A stretch of 64,000 nt of DNA from Hyaloperonospora brassicae (GCA_947650285.1 CANTFL010000385.1:1-64000); one strand, 5' to 3'. Counted from the stretch's first letter, positions 44,498 to 57,999 are shown. A program made the numbers and translations. Notes: a model not told the origin generated them from the sequence alone.

Positions 44498-45741
44498 GAC
44501 TTACCTCTCCCTTTTGCTCCGGGAAAAGGTATTGTGCTCAGAACCTGTTGGCAAGGGAATCTTGTTAGGAATAACGTGTGAAATTCCCGTGAGGGATTAT
44601 CCCAGATTGAGTTAAAGATTGTGCGTGCTTCTGATGATATGCGTGCAGTGGTTCGTGACGCCCGTTAAGGCATCATGAATAACTCAAGGAACTTTTTGAG
44701 GATCTGAAGCCTTGGTGGTATGTCAAATGTATATATTTGTCTTTTTAAATGTCTCGAATACATAGTTTTATCCATTTTATTTTTAACTGCTGAGTCTCGT
44801 ATCATTGTGCGGCAGCTATCGATATTTATGTGCCGCTGAAACTACAGACCACGAATAAGACTTAAAGCGCGGCTACGACATTCTCATCAAATGGTGTACC
44901 TTGTGTTTGCCTTTATGTAACTCATCGGATATTGGTGATTAAGTGCGACTCACTTACGAAGGAACACAAGGTAAGCGTATATGCGGCGCAGCTGTCAGCT
45001 GGTAAACTGATCACTATAAAATTACCAGGTCGTGGTAAGCACGTCGGTACGACAATTTTCTCATCTACTGAAAACATATCGTAGGTATTAGGCGTCGATG
45101 TAACATGGGTAGCATGAGAATAAAGGAGCATAATCATGTATCTCTTCGAAATTTGCCTTTTAATCAGCACAATTCAAGCGCAATTTCGACCTTCAGGCAC
45201 TTCCCCATATCTTACACTGTATATCTGCCAAGTGTATCCCACACTAGAAACCCGGTTCCGTGTGCCTTTCTCTCTGATTGAGATGAAGGCCAATGCAGAA
45301 CTCGTGTTCGTGATGGCCTTCATTGATGCGAAATGCGTGCACAACTATAATAACGGTCCAAAGTTGCTCTGCTAGAGGTCGTATACGTATCGTCCTGAGT
45401 GGCAGTCGATTTACGATCGATGTCAGCATGAACAAGTTATTGAACACTGCTGTAGCATTCTGCGGAATGGCGGAAGAACGACTTCCGTCGCCGCTAGAAT
45501 GTCGAAACACGTGTTGCAGTTTACTCAGGCGGGTCTATGGCTCAATAGGGTAATCAGACTGTATCTACCAGTCGAGACAATCGTCAATAATGACATGTTA
45601 ACATTGGCTTAATCTTGCGAGTGTATATATTCCGTTCTGTGGCTATGACATTATGAAAACCTATCGTAAATGTGCTGGTCGTGAAAGTCGCCTGCTTGTT
45701 CCATACGATGGGTGGTAGAGACATAAACCACGTAGAGTGAC
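44392..45741 (-). repeat. 1350 bp inverted duplication, right arm
   Basis: Reverse complement of 33907-35256. It ends exactly where the element B LTR starts (45742), whereas the left arm ends exactly at the element A LTR. The part past the coiled-coil start (44.6-45.7 kb) has short frames on both strands (for example 45136-45375 +) with no recognised domain. Confidence 0.9.
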
Positions 45742-46132
45742 TGTAACGGGGCACACCTTTGCGTAACTTAACGCAAGGGTTTTGGGTGCCCCGACGGACA
45801 TACACGTGACAAGCGAGGAAGCGTAGGTAGGGTAAAAGTAGAACTGTTATATTAATATAATTAAGTCTTTAAACTACTGTCTCTCTGTTTGGCTTAGTTT
45901 AAATATACTAATATAACTGGATGTATGGTGACGTCTCATCACCACTCATTGCGCGCGTCTTGCGGCGATAGGTGGGTTGATATCATCAAGATATCAACCA
46001 ATGAACAGACCCTTTGGTCGACCCTTCAATATCACCACTTTGGTGATATTATTCAAAGAATATTCAACTTCATATTCTTTATTGTCACTTTCCTTAAAGT
46101 GACAATTTCATGTAACGGGCTGCCCCGTTACA
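45742..46132 (-). repeat. Element B 3' LTR
   Basis: 391 bp with the same terminal inverted repeats and the same series of stems as the A LTRs. It is a mosaic by eye, sharing some variants with the A 5' LTR and others with the A 3' LTR. Confidence 0.92.
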
Positions 46133-46145
46133 TCACTCCCCCTTA
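46133..46145 (-). other. Element B polypurine tract
   Basis: Reverse complement reads AAGGGGGAGTGA next to the LTR, one G shorter than in element A. Confidence 0.75.
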
Positions 46146-46263
46146 ACTGATAGTCACCGTGTGACTATCGAAAATATGGAGGCCACCCGTTGGCCACCAT
46201 TGGGACAGGGAGCACCTGTTGGGTCCGTTCCATTCACTTTCCGCTCGACCTCGCATAGTTAAC

Positions 46264-47619
46264 ATGTCTATGCGAGGTGACTCAAGCCCCACACAGCCTG
46301 GTGCGGAGCCAGCCTCTGCGGCAGACGCTTTGTCGTCTGCCGCCCCTTCTTCGCCTGCAGCAACAGGTGCTGCAGGTGCACGCGGTATCACACCGCGTGC
46401 GCATGATGACCTCGACGTAGAGGTCATCTACTCTGGCGAGTCAGACGTGTCTGACTCGGGCAATGCGCCGGAGGCGTCTCGCTCACCGGCGACGCCTCAG
46501 TATTCGCCAAGACCACTGCCGAACGAACGGACTCGTGATTTGCATCACTGTCTGTTCGGCAGTGATGATGATGATGATCGGGGTGGTGAGTTCTATTCTT
46601 CACCACCGCCGGCTCGTGCGTCTTCGCACGAGCGTGATGACGATGGCGCGAGCCGTCGTCAATCTGGGAGCCGTGGTACCGACAAGGGTACCACTGTGAA
46701 GCGTGATGAGCTGAAGCCGTGGCGTTCGCCCGAACAACTCATCAATAGCCTGTCTCACGAGACAAGCCAACACCCACGAATACCCTTATTCGATGCAACC
46801 GAGCTTCACGGCTTGAGTTCCAGCGCGAAGAACTTTCGCGCTGAAGAAGATTTTTATCTCGATATCTTACTTAGACATCGATGGTACAACAGCAATCAAA
46901 AGCGTGACAGAACATCGCTTTTGGCTGCGTGGAACGCGTTCGTCCAAAACGTAAAGAATTTTGGACGAGAAGGGTGGCTCAAGAAACTTGAGGCGACACG
47001 CCTCAGGATCGAACGGCGAACGCCAACCGGTGCTAGGTACCGGTTGCATTGTTTATCGAGTGAGGCAGACATTCCTTGCCTCACATGGGGAGACCCTTGT
47101 GCGAGTTGTGTTGACAACTCGCAGCGTGCACGTAGGGATGTGTACTTCCTAAATTCGCCCTGGAGAAGGGCGCACATCTCGGCTGAGATGCGTGACGCGA
47201 TTGCAAACTTGCAATCCGTCTACAAGCGCCTAGGTCGCGTGTTTACCGATGGGCCACAGGACTCATCGGATGGGTCTCGTCATACTGGCGGACGAGACCT
47301 TCAACATCCATCAACAGCTGAGAGCGGGGCTCCCAGCTGTTCCAATAGGGTGGATACCCCCGCCACTGGACGAGGTAGCTCGTCCTTGATCCTGAATCGT
47401 CACGGTGGTTCAAAATACGCTCCACTAGGAAGCGTTGACCACCGTGCGAGTCCACCAAATGATGTGGAGGAGGAGAAAATACCTCCTTCAGATCGTTCTG
47501 CTCACCATCTCGATCCTCACGAGATGGATCGCGCAATCGATGAATTGCGCGATGACTTAAAGCACGAGAGGGACGGGAGTTACGCTCTTACTAACGCTTT
47601 GCGGAAGTACCGCAAATAG
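46264..47619 (+). CDS. Antisense ORF of element B
   Basis: 451 aa from ATG 46264 to TAG 47617-47619, antisense to B gag-pol and homologous along its length to the A antisense ORF. The Ser/Pro-rich N-terminal part has replacements and length changes (an added run of Asp codons near 46563). The central block ([20 protein letters not shown], then WGDPCASC) is nearly unchanged. Past the stop the same frame stays open to 47871 and encodes a clear coiled coil (ARGEISRLNTEVSYLRDQTD, then RLERERKNLMDVLERGGYL), so the ancestral protein was probably about 530-540 aa. Element A lost this end by a different stop (41310). Function unknown; a structural or regulatory protein carried by the element is a guess. 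Confidence 0.75.
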   Translation: MSMRGDSSPTQPGAEPASAADALSSAAPSSPAATGAAGARGITPRAHDDLDVEVIYSGESDVSDSGNAPEASRSPATPQYSPRPLPNERTRDLHHCLFGSDDDDDRGGEFYSSPPPARASSHERDDDGASRRQSGSRGTDKGTTVKRDELKPWRSPEQLINSLSHETSQHPRIPLFDATELHGLSSSAKNFRAEEDFYLDILLRHRWYNSNQKRDRTSLLAAWNAFVQNVKNFGREGWLKKLEATRLRIERRTPTGARYRLHCLSSEADIPCLTWGDPCASCVDNSQRARRDVYFLNSPWRRAHISAEMRDAIANLQSVYKRLGRVFTDGPQDSSDGSRHTGGRDLQHPSTAESGAPSCSNRVDTPATGRGSSSLILNRHGGSKYAPLGSVDHRASPPNDVEEEKIPPSDRSAHHLDPHEMDRAIDELRDDLKHERDGSYALTNALRKYRK

Positions 47620-50600
47620 CTCGAGGCGAACCGTGTAAATAACCGCGCTGAGTATGTGGTCGCACAGCTGCAGGTCGAGCGGGATGTCCGCTCCCTATTC
47701 GGCGAGCTGGCGACAGCTCGCGGGGAGATATCTCGGTTGAATACCGAGGTATCATATCTGCGCGATCAGACGGATCGTCTAGAGCGCGAACGCAAGAACT
47801 TGATGGATGTTCTTGAACGTGGGGGCTATCTTCATCGGAAGAAGAAGGTTCGTACTGACAGTACGACCTAAGTCTCCCCACGTAAAACGTAGGATGCGTG
47901 CGCATCCTACGTGGCAATTCGAGTGTGTATGCATTGCCCTTGCGATGCAACACTCGAAATGGCCCAATGTATTTCGGCAGTAGTTTGCTACTGCCGACAC
48001 TAGTGAATGCATGTCCAGGTAGGTTTACCGTTGACAGTAGTACTAGGTCGTTAACCTTAAATGAAAGAACATTTGCTCTTCCATTCTTGTCTGCGTTCCG
48101 TTTCTGACGGTCCACCGCATTTGCGATGGAGTCCTGAACGAAACGGACTACCGCTTCTCGAGTCAGCAGGAAGTTTTCTGCTGACTCTTTGTTTTGTCTT
48201 TCAGTGCGCTTCGTTCGCACTGCTAAGAGATTGCTCTCTTCTTCAGCGAGGTTGTCTTCTTCCTCGCTGACATAATCGTTAGCGATGCTGAATATACCAG
48301 CATCGTCATCATCATCCGAATCAATAATAGCGTCTTTGCTATTATTGAGATGATCTTCTTCATCGATGTCGACTTGATCGACATCGGCATTATACGTGAC
48401 GACGTTTGCGTCGACACGTGATGAGCAAGAGCCAAAACGGTTTTTGCTCGAGCGAGTCCCTCCCCCTTATCCAAGAGTTACACTCTATAAGGGTGGGCAC
48501 TCGTGGATGGCGTAGGCCATTCACGTAAAACGGTGTGTGCTGTGTTGAAGCATGCACCGAATTATTGATGGCGAATTCCACCATGGGTAGGAATTCGCTC
48601 CAACTCGGAAACGAGTGGACATATCCTCGAAGGATCTCTTCGAGGACACGGTTCTCGCTCTCCGTCTGATCATCTGTTTTGGGATGGCCAGAAGTGGACA
48701 TCGTCAACCGTGTTCCGAGAGAACGGAACACGGTTTGCCAAAATTCCGCCGTGAATCGAGGGTCACGGTCGGATACGAGTTCACGGGGTAACCCGTGGAG
48801 TCTAAAGACCGTGTCTGGAAAGACACGAGCACAACCTTGAGCCTTTATCGACTCAGGGACAGCAGCAAGATGGACCATCTTGCTGAATCGGTCTACAAAC
48901 ACGAGAATACCATCATTCTTGTGAGCGTCTTCGAGAAAACCGGAGACGAAGTCCATTGAAACGGACTGCCAGCACTCTGTCGGAACAGGCAGAGGCTGCA
49001 ATGGCGCACGGGATGAAGGACTAGGCTTCACCCGTTGACAAACTTCGCAAGCACGTATATACTTGCGAACAAACTGATACTGGCGTGGCCAGTAAAAGTC
49101 ACGACTTACCGTGAGGTAAGTCTTTTCCCTTCCACGATGGCCGCTTGTTGGGGAATCGTGACACTCGTACATGATGCGCAACCGCAAATCATGATGAGCA
49201 GGGACGACGCCACGAGGCGTGTCGCCGGCAACAGCTGTATAATACAGCAACCCGTTGCGTGTCGTATACCGATCCGAGGAGGATCGGTCCAAAGCCGGTA
49301 AATCCCTCATGGATTTACTGGATATATTCATCAGATGATCCATTAATCGCAGAAGATCCTCATCTTCCGCGTATGCCTTTCGTACGTCGTCAAGTAAACT
49401 TGACGACGGAACACTGGCTCTCAGTGTCGCAACAGTGGGCTTATCCTCACTATTGGTTGACGCGCCCGGCTCGAAATCGGGCCGGCGCGAAAGCGCATCC
49501 GCGACGACATTGAGTCGTCTTGGTTTATACCCCACGGAGAAGTTATACTCCGCGAAGAAAGACAGCCACCTCGCCATCCTTTGCGAGAGATGTGGGCTGT
49601 TTACGGCCGTGCGTAGTGAAGCATGGTCTGTATAGACAACAAACGGTCTTTTTCCCAATAGATAGACGCGAAACTTAGCCAGTGCGTACTTCATGGCAAG
49701 GAGTTACTTGTCATGCACTGGGTAATTGCGCTCAGCTGCCTGCAGCTGACGCGACTGATAACAGATGACGCGCTCTGCGCCATCTGCATCGAACTGCATT
49801 AACGCACAGCCGATCGCAAAATCGCTGGCGTCACAGACCACATGAATGGTCTGTCCTGATCTGCAATCGCCAAGTATCGGCGACTGCATCAAGCTCCGCT
49901 TGATACCTTCAAAGGAACGCTGGCAATCAGCGCTCCATGACCACGTGATATTTTTCTTGAGTAAACAAGAAAGATGTACCATCATTTCGGCGTAGTTGCG
50001 CGAGTACTTGTGCAAGTACGCCGCTAGTCCAAAAAACTTCCTTAGTCCCTTAATATCGACTAGCACTGGCCAGTCGGTGATCGCCTTGATCTTTTCGGAA
50101 TCAGGGTGGACGCCGTGTTTACCCACGATGCACCCAAGAAGTGGTATTTCGCTAGTCGCGAATATACACTATCTTGAGGTTGGCGTACAGCTTATGCTTG
50201 CGCATAAGTTGAAGGACCTGACGAACGTGAGTTCTGTGAACTTCAACGTCCGTCTTTCCGTCCATAGCCCGACTATGGACGAACACATCGTCGAAGTAAC
50301 TCGGTGCGAAGTCTCGCACCGGTCTCAACAGATTTGTTACACATCTGTTGAATGTTGCAGGGGCATTGCTCATCCCCTATGGCATCAGTAGTTACTACTA
50401 CAGCATAACGCTGGGGATTGCTCGCTGCTGTGTACGGCATGACCCGTTCACGCATGATTATCTGATAGAACCATACACCATGTCCATGGAAAAGAATACG
50501 GTTCTCTAAGACATACCATCTATGATCACGTCCTTCCTCGGTATTCGCGTCTGAGCCGGTACCATTTCAGCATTCAACTTGTTGAATGCGTGCGCTGTAC

Positions 50601-52102
50601 GCCATCCCCTTGTGACCTTTCGCACACAGAAGGTCGGAGAGCTGTGATAAGAAGTAGATCCCCTCAAATGAAGTGATGCAAAGCGATCGGTTAAGAACAT
50701 TTTGATCGCTACTACTGGCTTACGAAGCGGTAAACACTACTTCATTACACAGTACTTCGAGCCCCGTTTGAGCTCGATCTCGTGTCTAGTGCCTTTGCCT
50801 TAGGCTACTCGCTAGGTACGAATTTAGGGAATATATCGCTGCTATTGATCGTGTTTTTGTAGATAGATTTTGGATGATTCGACTCCCAGGATTAAAATTC
50901 ATATTTCTCAATACGAATCTTCTCATCGATGACGCTTTCGTTCATCGATGAACTGCTGGGAACCTTTTTGGTCTCAGTAAACACCATTGTCAACATTATA
51001 TCGGTAACGTACTCGTCCTCCACAACTAGCACACAGATCTGCTTCACTTTGCCACTACGAAGATCACGCATTAACTATTTCGGGTCGAGCGTTGGCAACT
51101 GAGTTATCTCCGAAGTTAACTTCGGAGGCACAATCAGATCAAGTGTGTAAGCGCCTACGCCGAATAGATTACTAATACGATATTCAATGTCTCGATCACT
51201 TCCTGGGTGATCGCTTCCACTGGATCCAAAAGAGCCCTCTCCACGATGTAGTGATCATCTACAATGTGTTCTTGTGCAGTAGAGCCAAAGACCGTACCAC
51301 AGCTGAGACCACATCACTCACTCGTAGTACATCCACGTGAATGTGGGCGTCCCAAGACGTTCCTCAGATGGTCATCTAATGAACAAATGGCAGGTATCGT
51401 TACTGATAGAGGCTGCCAGCTCACCCTTGGCTCGTATATGATGAGCCAACGTATCCCTGATGACATTAGACTTATTATCTAGGTCGAGTACGATGAAATT
51501 ATCATCGTACTGTTCGCCTTGAACGTGTAGTGGATTCCGACTACATGTTTTTCACAGTGATCGATGCGCCTGTCGCAAGGCGCACCATCAATCTCGTTAT
51601 CGGATCTCCCGCTCCACTGGGTTAAAACTTCCTGCATATAGCGTCTGGCGACAAATAAAATTATACGACGCCTTTGTTGATCGTTGGGCACGGACGTGAC
51701 GAGAAGACCAGAAGAGACCGGAGGGAGCGAAGAGGATTGAGGAGCGGAACAGAGAACACTTGCTCGGCAGAAGGAGGATTCATAAGTAATCGATTCATAT
51801 GTCTTAACTTTACCTACCCTAGACTGCATCCAATCACATGGTTAATCTAATCAACCTGATTTACACGCGTCCAATCATCCTACGCGTCTATTATTCTCTG
51901 AGGTAATTACTGACGTAAGAACTATCCCGTAAGAACTACGCGCTAAGTTTGGATTGTACCGGTAACCCTCAACAGCCTCACGGTCAACTAGGGCGCGAAG
52001 TGTCAAGTCCTTTGCCCCTTCCAATATCAAGGTGTTAAGCGACATCTCATCACCAGGTGCAGAGACACACAGAAAATGTGTGTCGGGAGCAACCTTCGTC
52101 AA
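47243..52102 (-). pseudogene. pol: Element B Pol, interrupted
   Basis: Order on the minus strand: protease remnant (52102 down; MTKVAPDTHFLCVSAPGDEM, active site read LVDREA instead of LVDCGA), RT with YFDDVFVHSRAM (50152-50373), RNase H (49704-50126, ending in the same premature TAA as in A), integrase (48390-49694, 434 codons, differing from A at about five residues), integrase tail (47591-48220), and chromodomain (47243-47536). A frameshift follows YANLK near 50170, and others lie near 48.4 and 47.6 kb. The TGA found in A at 38374 is a sense codon here. Like A, it lacks the RNase H Glu. Confidence 0.88.
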
Positions 52103-52167
52103 GAGATTTGCGAATTCTCTTGACGTTGCTGAATCAGTAGGGTGCTCTTCCCCTACTGACCCCGCAC

Positions 52168-53215
52168 TATTAAATCATCAATACTTCTCAAATGAAAGCA
52201 ACCCGAGAAAGATATTTGATTAACCCAGAGGTAAATTCTGGAGAAGACGTTTATATCAAGTGCTGCTTTGATGCACGTGGAGCCCTGTTTGCCACGCTCT
52301 AACTTCCGCCTCTATTTTAAAGCTTGACTTGTCGTGCGATCTGTAGCGCCTCATGGCTATGGAGGGTGAGAGATGACGTATACGCACAAGGTGCATCACG
52401 AAAACAATTCGACCAAGAAGGGCCTATGTGGAAGAACGATCATAATAGACACGACTACCAACTCTTTGGGTAAGCGGATACTGTATCGGATGTGCAGTGC
52501 CTGTTTTGGTCTCCGCGTAGGATCTTCCTCGATGTAGCGTGCCGAAATAATGTCTTAAAATGAGAAAGCTGGCCGTCTGTCGTGGATCAACGTTATCATA
52601 TCCATCCCTTCAATTTGGCAGTGAGTTATCTTTGGACTTGATGCCTTACCGTCGACTTTGCCAAGCTAATGAGGGAGGTTCCATGTGCTCATTTTATGGT
52701 TTTACCTAATCTCGTCCTCATCAATTCACCTGGCTCGTTATAAACGTATTAGCTTGTTTCGTACTTAACAATTTAGGTGGTCTCTCGTTCCTGATTTTGC
52801 AAAATATCTCGTCACACACCAGCATGAGCATGTACTGCCTAATTTACTTGGTCTTCTTAGATTAAAGCGGTGACCTGAATAATGTTGCCGCCCTCGATCC
52901 GAGCGACACACCTCGTCCCATATCATCCGCATTCACGGTGTAGGAACTGTCGAATATGGACAGTGCAGCTGTCTACATACGTGCGCTGAGCCACCAGAGC
53001 AAAGAGAAAATTTTCCTCGTTTTTTACAGCCTATCTGGACCTCTACAGAGGATATTCGAAAGAATGATGGCCTTATCCGCCCGACCCGGTATCTTTATCC
53101 TTAAACCCAGCCTGTCAAGTCGACCGAAGATTAAATTTTTCAACTCGTCACGCTGATAAAAGAAAGTCGCAGACCGAATCATCGTGCATATCAGACATTG
53201 CGCAATTTAGCTAGA
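52168..53215. other. Interval without recognisable gene
   Basis: Lies between truncated element B and remnant C. Only short frames (for example 52956-53156). It may be decayed element C sequence upstream of the chromodomain. Confidence 0.4.
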
Positions 53216-53700
53216 GTTGGTCGAGATGGTGAGTAGAACGACTCAAAGGAGGGTTTCCGCCATCTTCTCATCCTATAATGGACTCAGACGGTATTCTACG
53301 ATTCCTTGTGAAACGTATCTTGAACCAACGTGACGAATCAGAATCAAGGAAGACTTACCTCTTTCAATTGAGGAAGTATCGACTCTCGTCAAACATCTGG
53401 GACCCCCGCTCTCAGCTGACGGTGGATGTCCCCGGTTTCGTCGAAAATTACGACGAGACACACCCTCTGATGATGAAGGGTCATTGTCTGACAAACGCTC
53501 GGCGCGTTCGTACAGGGATTGTAAAGTCTTTATTTCTCTGCGCATCTCGGACGAGATGCGCGCCTCAAACACGGCTGATTAGAGAGAAAGGCCTCCTAAT
53601 GGGCGCGAAAGGATTTGTCAGCAGAACTCTGACAGGTCTCTCCTTACGGGAGACAAGGTGAACCTGCCTTTCGAGAAAATCGATGCAATTTTAAGTGAGC
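53216..53700 (+). mobile_element. Remnant C: diverged 3' part of an A-like element
   Basis: Plus strand: a chromodomain like that of A (FLVKRILNQRDESESRKTYL, then SNIWDPRSQLTVDVPGF and YDETHPL). Minus strand: an open frame (53273-53572) with EARISSEMRREIKTLQSLYE and PSAESGGPRCLTRVDTSS, homologous to the A antisense ORF. Both strands are thus conserved at greater distance. No LTR found. Confidence 0.75.
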
Positions 53701-56600
53701 GCCTTGGAGACTCTGCTCAAACTTATTGCAAGCTGAAATGAGTTTGCTTAGCTCGGCACCACCATGACCTATCTCGTGCGGACCTGGAAGTGATACTGCC
53801 ATTATAAAGCGTATTAAAGTGGACTGATCAAATTTACTAGGATGAAAACAATTTTTTCAACATAATATTATGTTGGTGTCCAATTTCTTTAACTACCGAT
53901 TAAACGTGGACCATTTATACAGACCTTCTTGCTGCTCCTGTGGTATCTTTAGAGCTAATTCATGGACTTGCGCTTATAGCACCGAGGTTTTTTTGCGATT
54001 AAATTTCTGGATAGCTAGATTTATCAGTATCATCCGCATTATCTGTGGAGGCAATAGAGGGCTGTCCCTGTATAGATCATAAAAACCGCTGTTGAACTGA
54101 AAAATTCAAGATATATAAGTTTATATAGGAATCTGATAATCGCCTACCTTCTTTTTCGAAATCCCTTTAGATTCTTTCTGCGCAACTGTCTTTTTCTGAC
54201 CCATGTCGTATAACAGGCCGAAATTTACAGCATCAATGTTTAACATTGGACTAAATTAAGATTTATCACATCCAGATGTACCAGTTATCAATATGGTGAA
54301 ATCATCTTTACTTTCGTAGTGATTAATTACAACTTGAAGTCGAGGCAATGTTAAATTATGGCTTCCTCATTTGCTGAACCAATCTATACGTGATAACGGT
54401 ATCTTCGTAGCTTGTTACCCTTGATGAATCGCTTGCAACCATCCACACGAAGATTTGATGGTTCCCTAATGTAATTCACGTCGTTCAGAATACACCTAGT
54501 CCTTTAAATTTATAATTAATCCAGTTTCGGCAACATACTTTGTCTGGCGATGAACGACCCATGTCGACAAACCTTTCTTCATCTTCGGATTCTAAGCGAC
54601 ACACGAGCGTTTGACGGAAAGTTCGGCATCTGTCATTGATTACAGAATCGTGTGCTTCTTTAAGTATAGGAGATATGGCATTCTGGGTGAGATGGGGATC
54701 AGACTTGCTAAGGCCCAATTTACCAAGCCGTTTTAAACAGTTTTCGGGTTTTTGGCCTTGTGCTGTCAGATCTCGAGCGTTTGTAGTTTTGTGAGGCGTG
54801 CTTGCGGCCAATCTTAATGTAAACTAAAGATGAAAATGATATTGTAATATAATAATTCTCATTACACATTTTTATCAGAAATCCCCGTTACTTATAACTA
54901 GGCTAGTCAGTAGAATCCGTCTTCATGAAGCCTATGAGCTATCCGAGGAATCCATGCAATTTGCTATCATGATATGTGTGCAAAAAAGAGACAAGTTCCG
55001 AGTATATTTGGAAGTCTCTTTCTCTCACCTAATGGTGTGATCGTCAAATTGCCAAGCGGTGGTATTCTCTATCGCGCCTCCAAAGGCTTTGCCCCTATTT
55101 TCGTGTACACGATGCTCTTCTAAACCCGAGCAATTAGAACTTCTCTTTTACATAAACAATGTTTACTGAAGCAGCAATTGTTTTCGCCTACTTGCAGAAA
55201 AAGGGTTTCGCTACTTCGCACATTTATTGGTTAGTGGATACGGGGCACTTGTTCATTCACCCAATGGTCATCAATTGTCGAGACGTGCGCCCAGGGGTTG
55301 TTGTAATGAAGCTAGAATGAAGCGCAAATGCATTAAAATTCAGCGTTGCATTGCCTCATCCTGCCTCCAGTATAGTATAATCGTCGATACTCTAATTAAG
55401 GGAAAGCAGCGGTGTCTTAGTGTATGCACGCCTTCTCCGCGGTCATCTTGGGACATACATGTCTACCTTTTCTACGTGATGTGCTCGGAGTCAAGGCTGG
55501 TCACAAATTTTGTCTTTACGTGTTTGCACAAGAAAGTAGTCGTTTTTCGTCTATCGCAGGATTCAACTTACCTTTTGCATACTTTCATCGATCAGACATC
55601 GTTTTCGATGTGCAAAACACACATGCGGTCATGCTGGAATTGCCTTGCAGTCTTGGTCATATTCATGACTTTTTAAATCAAAAGCGAATGTCCTCAGCAT
55701 GATTGGCGATAGAAGACTTAGCCTCCGACATTATAGTATTAATGAGCTTGCAGCGCGTTCGAAATTAAGGTCATACAGAATAGACTTTGTCGCAAAGAGA
55801 CAAAAACCGTATCAGCTTTAACATCAGCGTAATGCAGCAATTAGGTGGCGCTTATCCCACTAAAAGTGCTGTCTCTTGATCACTAGAAGACCAAAAAATA
55901 GAGACTACGTGCGTAGATCTCTTTTTACTTTACCTCAACAACACAGCGAAGGAATTATCAGGACAACTGGAAACAAAATCCAAGAGCCGACGGATTTAAA
56001 GATCATTATCAGATTACCACTCGGATGCAAGAAATGAGAAGAAAAGTCACGAAGATCAGCAACTTTTGTGCAAATGTGATGTCTATGGCGCTCGTTTGTC
56101 GTCGTACTTGTTTGCTTTCGTACTTAAAGCCCATATATACTTGGTTGCTGTCATTGCTAATGTAGATGCCCTGTCTCGGATATCTCTGTCGTCTCCTACT
56201 TTACCCTTGATTGTTGGCATCCAACTAGGCAAACACAAGTGTCTTATCATGCAGTTCAATATTACATCTCGTAGCACAGCGGGAACGCGTTCAGAGACGT
56301 GGCAGAACAAATATGAGTTTTTTGGCTAGCGTTGAATTGAGCGACATGATTTCGAGCAAGATGGCGCTTAGCATGAATACACGAGGGTTCGTTAAATGAA
56401 TAAGGCAAGGTACGTGTGAGCCCATATATACGATTGATAAAAAGGGTTGCAAATATTATCAAAAGCGCATTTGGGCTTGACTGATGGTTGAAGTCTGTAT
56501 GTATATTAGTTGCGATCAATTGTTATGACAACCTACTGATAAATTGTTGCTGTTAATAAGATTCCATATTATTCAGGGACGACAATTTAACATGATCCAA
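53701..56600. other. 2.9 kb with no assigned gene
   Basis: Several frames of 90-150 codons (54485-54811 -, 55227-55676 +, 55424-55702 +) overlap or lack an ATG, and none has a motif I recognise. 55424-55702 has the most protein-like composition but no clear start. AT-rich blocks at 54.1-54.3 and 54.8-54.9 kb. Confidence 0.35.
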
Positions 56601-57770
56601 CATCAAGAGCTAACGTAAAGACTTATCTAGCAACAAGGTTACCCGTCAGTTGGCAATTGACATAGCAGACGCGATTCACACCTGGGATGAGAACCCAAAA
56701 TTTCTTATTACCATACTTGATCTTCGTCCCATACGTAAAAGTTTTACACGAGCGATCAGTCCAATGTGACCTTGATCGTAGTTTGCCCCATCGTCATGTA
56801 GATTTCCTCCTCGAACTCACCTCATTCCTGGTTCCATCTCTCGTCAATCACACATCCCACCTTACGAGCAAAGGTAGTGTCCATGATTGAGATTTCTGCG
56901 CTGAAGTCAAACAACATGGTGGCATTCTCGTTGTTGATCATGTCTACAGCCTTGGCTTGTAAAGCTATCTTTCCAGAGTATGATACTTCTAATACTCGCG
57001 CTATTCCCCTGGGTCAAGATCGAGTTCAATCTTCATAGGGGATCGAGTATATATTAGTCCACTCTTTTAACACTCAAAATTTTAGAGACAAAAGAAGAAC
57101 CACCACGTGTATAAGCGATCGGATCGATCGGATCCTTAGACTCTTAACCTCTCTTTCGCTTTTCACAAATGCCTAAATTACGACTCTAGGACGCTCGGCT
57201 CGTAACAGATTCAAACCTGGCGGGCGTCCTGATTTAACATCTCTTCAAACTTGGGTGAAACCATTCTTGCATGTGTGCTTGGTACATATTACTTGCAGCT
57301 CAGATTGTATAATTTCTCCATGGCCATTTTCCACAGTCATGTATCTCTTCACAAGATGCACACAAATGCAGGTACTTGTCCGATGGATGCGCTGTGCGAC
57401 CACACTTCTGTGATGTCAATCGCTTCCAGCACCCCCTATAGTCATGCATTTTTGAACCGCAATGAGCGCACGCTTTATTCATCGTGATGCGATTCGCACT
57501 ACCTTCCTGACGCTCCTCACCCGGGTCCACTCTATAATCCCACATGTTCAATGCGATCTGAAGTCGCGGCCATAATCGCATTCCGTAGTTCTTCTTTTCC
57601 GTTCAATCCGCTTCGATCTGTATCGAATCCACTATGTTCAGTGTCCACACAAAGGACATTTCTGCGCAAACTGGCTTCGCCGGTGTTGGATGAAAATCTG
57701 TTGTATGTCGCGATCGGAACTTGTTCAATCCTGTAGATATTTAAACCTGTCTATTTTTAACCGCTGTTTA
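56600..57770 (-). mobile_element. G2 5' fragment, right copy
   Basis: Reverse complement of about 19.74-20.9 kb: gag zinc knuckle (57300-57581, CAHCGSKMHDYRGC) followed by the protease start (near 56900-56930). Homology beyond about 56.86 kb is weaker. The rest of G2 is absent. Confidence 0.8.
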
Positions 57771-57999
57771 GAGCGAAATCTCTCATTCATTTCATCTGCA
57801 TCTCCCGACCTTAGCAAAGTCAATTGATGGCCAGATCGCGATTTCAAGCTTCCCAATGAAATGCTCCACAAGTGCACGACGTTTATCTCGCGATCCGTAT
57901 TGAATCCGCATCTTCGCTCTTATTGCCGCGACATTCAGACGATACCGATTTTACTATCGGAATCTCTCCCCCCACCCAATACCCGATCCACGTCGTGGT

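Larger units (their letters stand above)
45742..52167 (-). mobile_element. Ty3/Gypsy element B (5' truncated, same family as A)
   Basis: Inverted relative to A. The 3' LTR is at the low-coordinate end, then PPT, antisense ORF, chromodomain, integrase, RNase H, RT and protease. Homology stops at about 52167, just after the gag/pol junction, so gag, PBS and 5' LTR are gone. From about 47.7 to 49.5 kb it is almost identical to A, while the antisense ORF and the RT/protease end (50.6-52.1 kb) are clearly more diverged. Confidence 0.9.

Noticed and set aside
45136..45553. Plus-strand ORFs in the duplicated arm (and their mirror at 34.1-34.5 kb)
   Set aside because: Competing open frames on both strands, no domain, and conservation only through duplication.
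33907..45741. Long inverted repeats read as a giant composite transposon or foldback element
   Set aside because: The inverted pairs have different centres and each pair is a known piece of a retroelement nest, so one composite element is not required.
54485..54811. 108-codon minus-strand ORF
   Set aside because: No ATG near its start and no recognisable domain; could be an exon but cannot be supported.
55227..55702. Two overlapping plus-strand ORFs of 149 and 92 codons
   Set aside because: They overlap in different frames, no motif is recognisable, and no clear start context or neighbouring exon was found.
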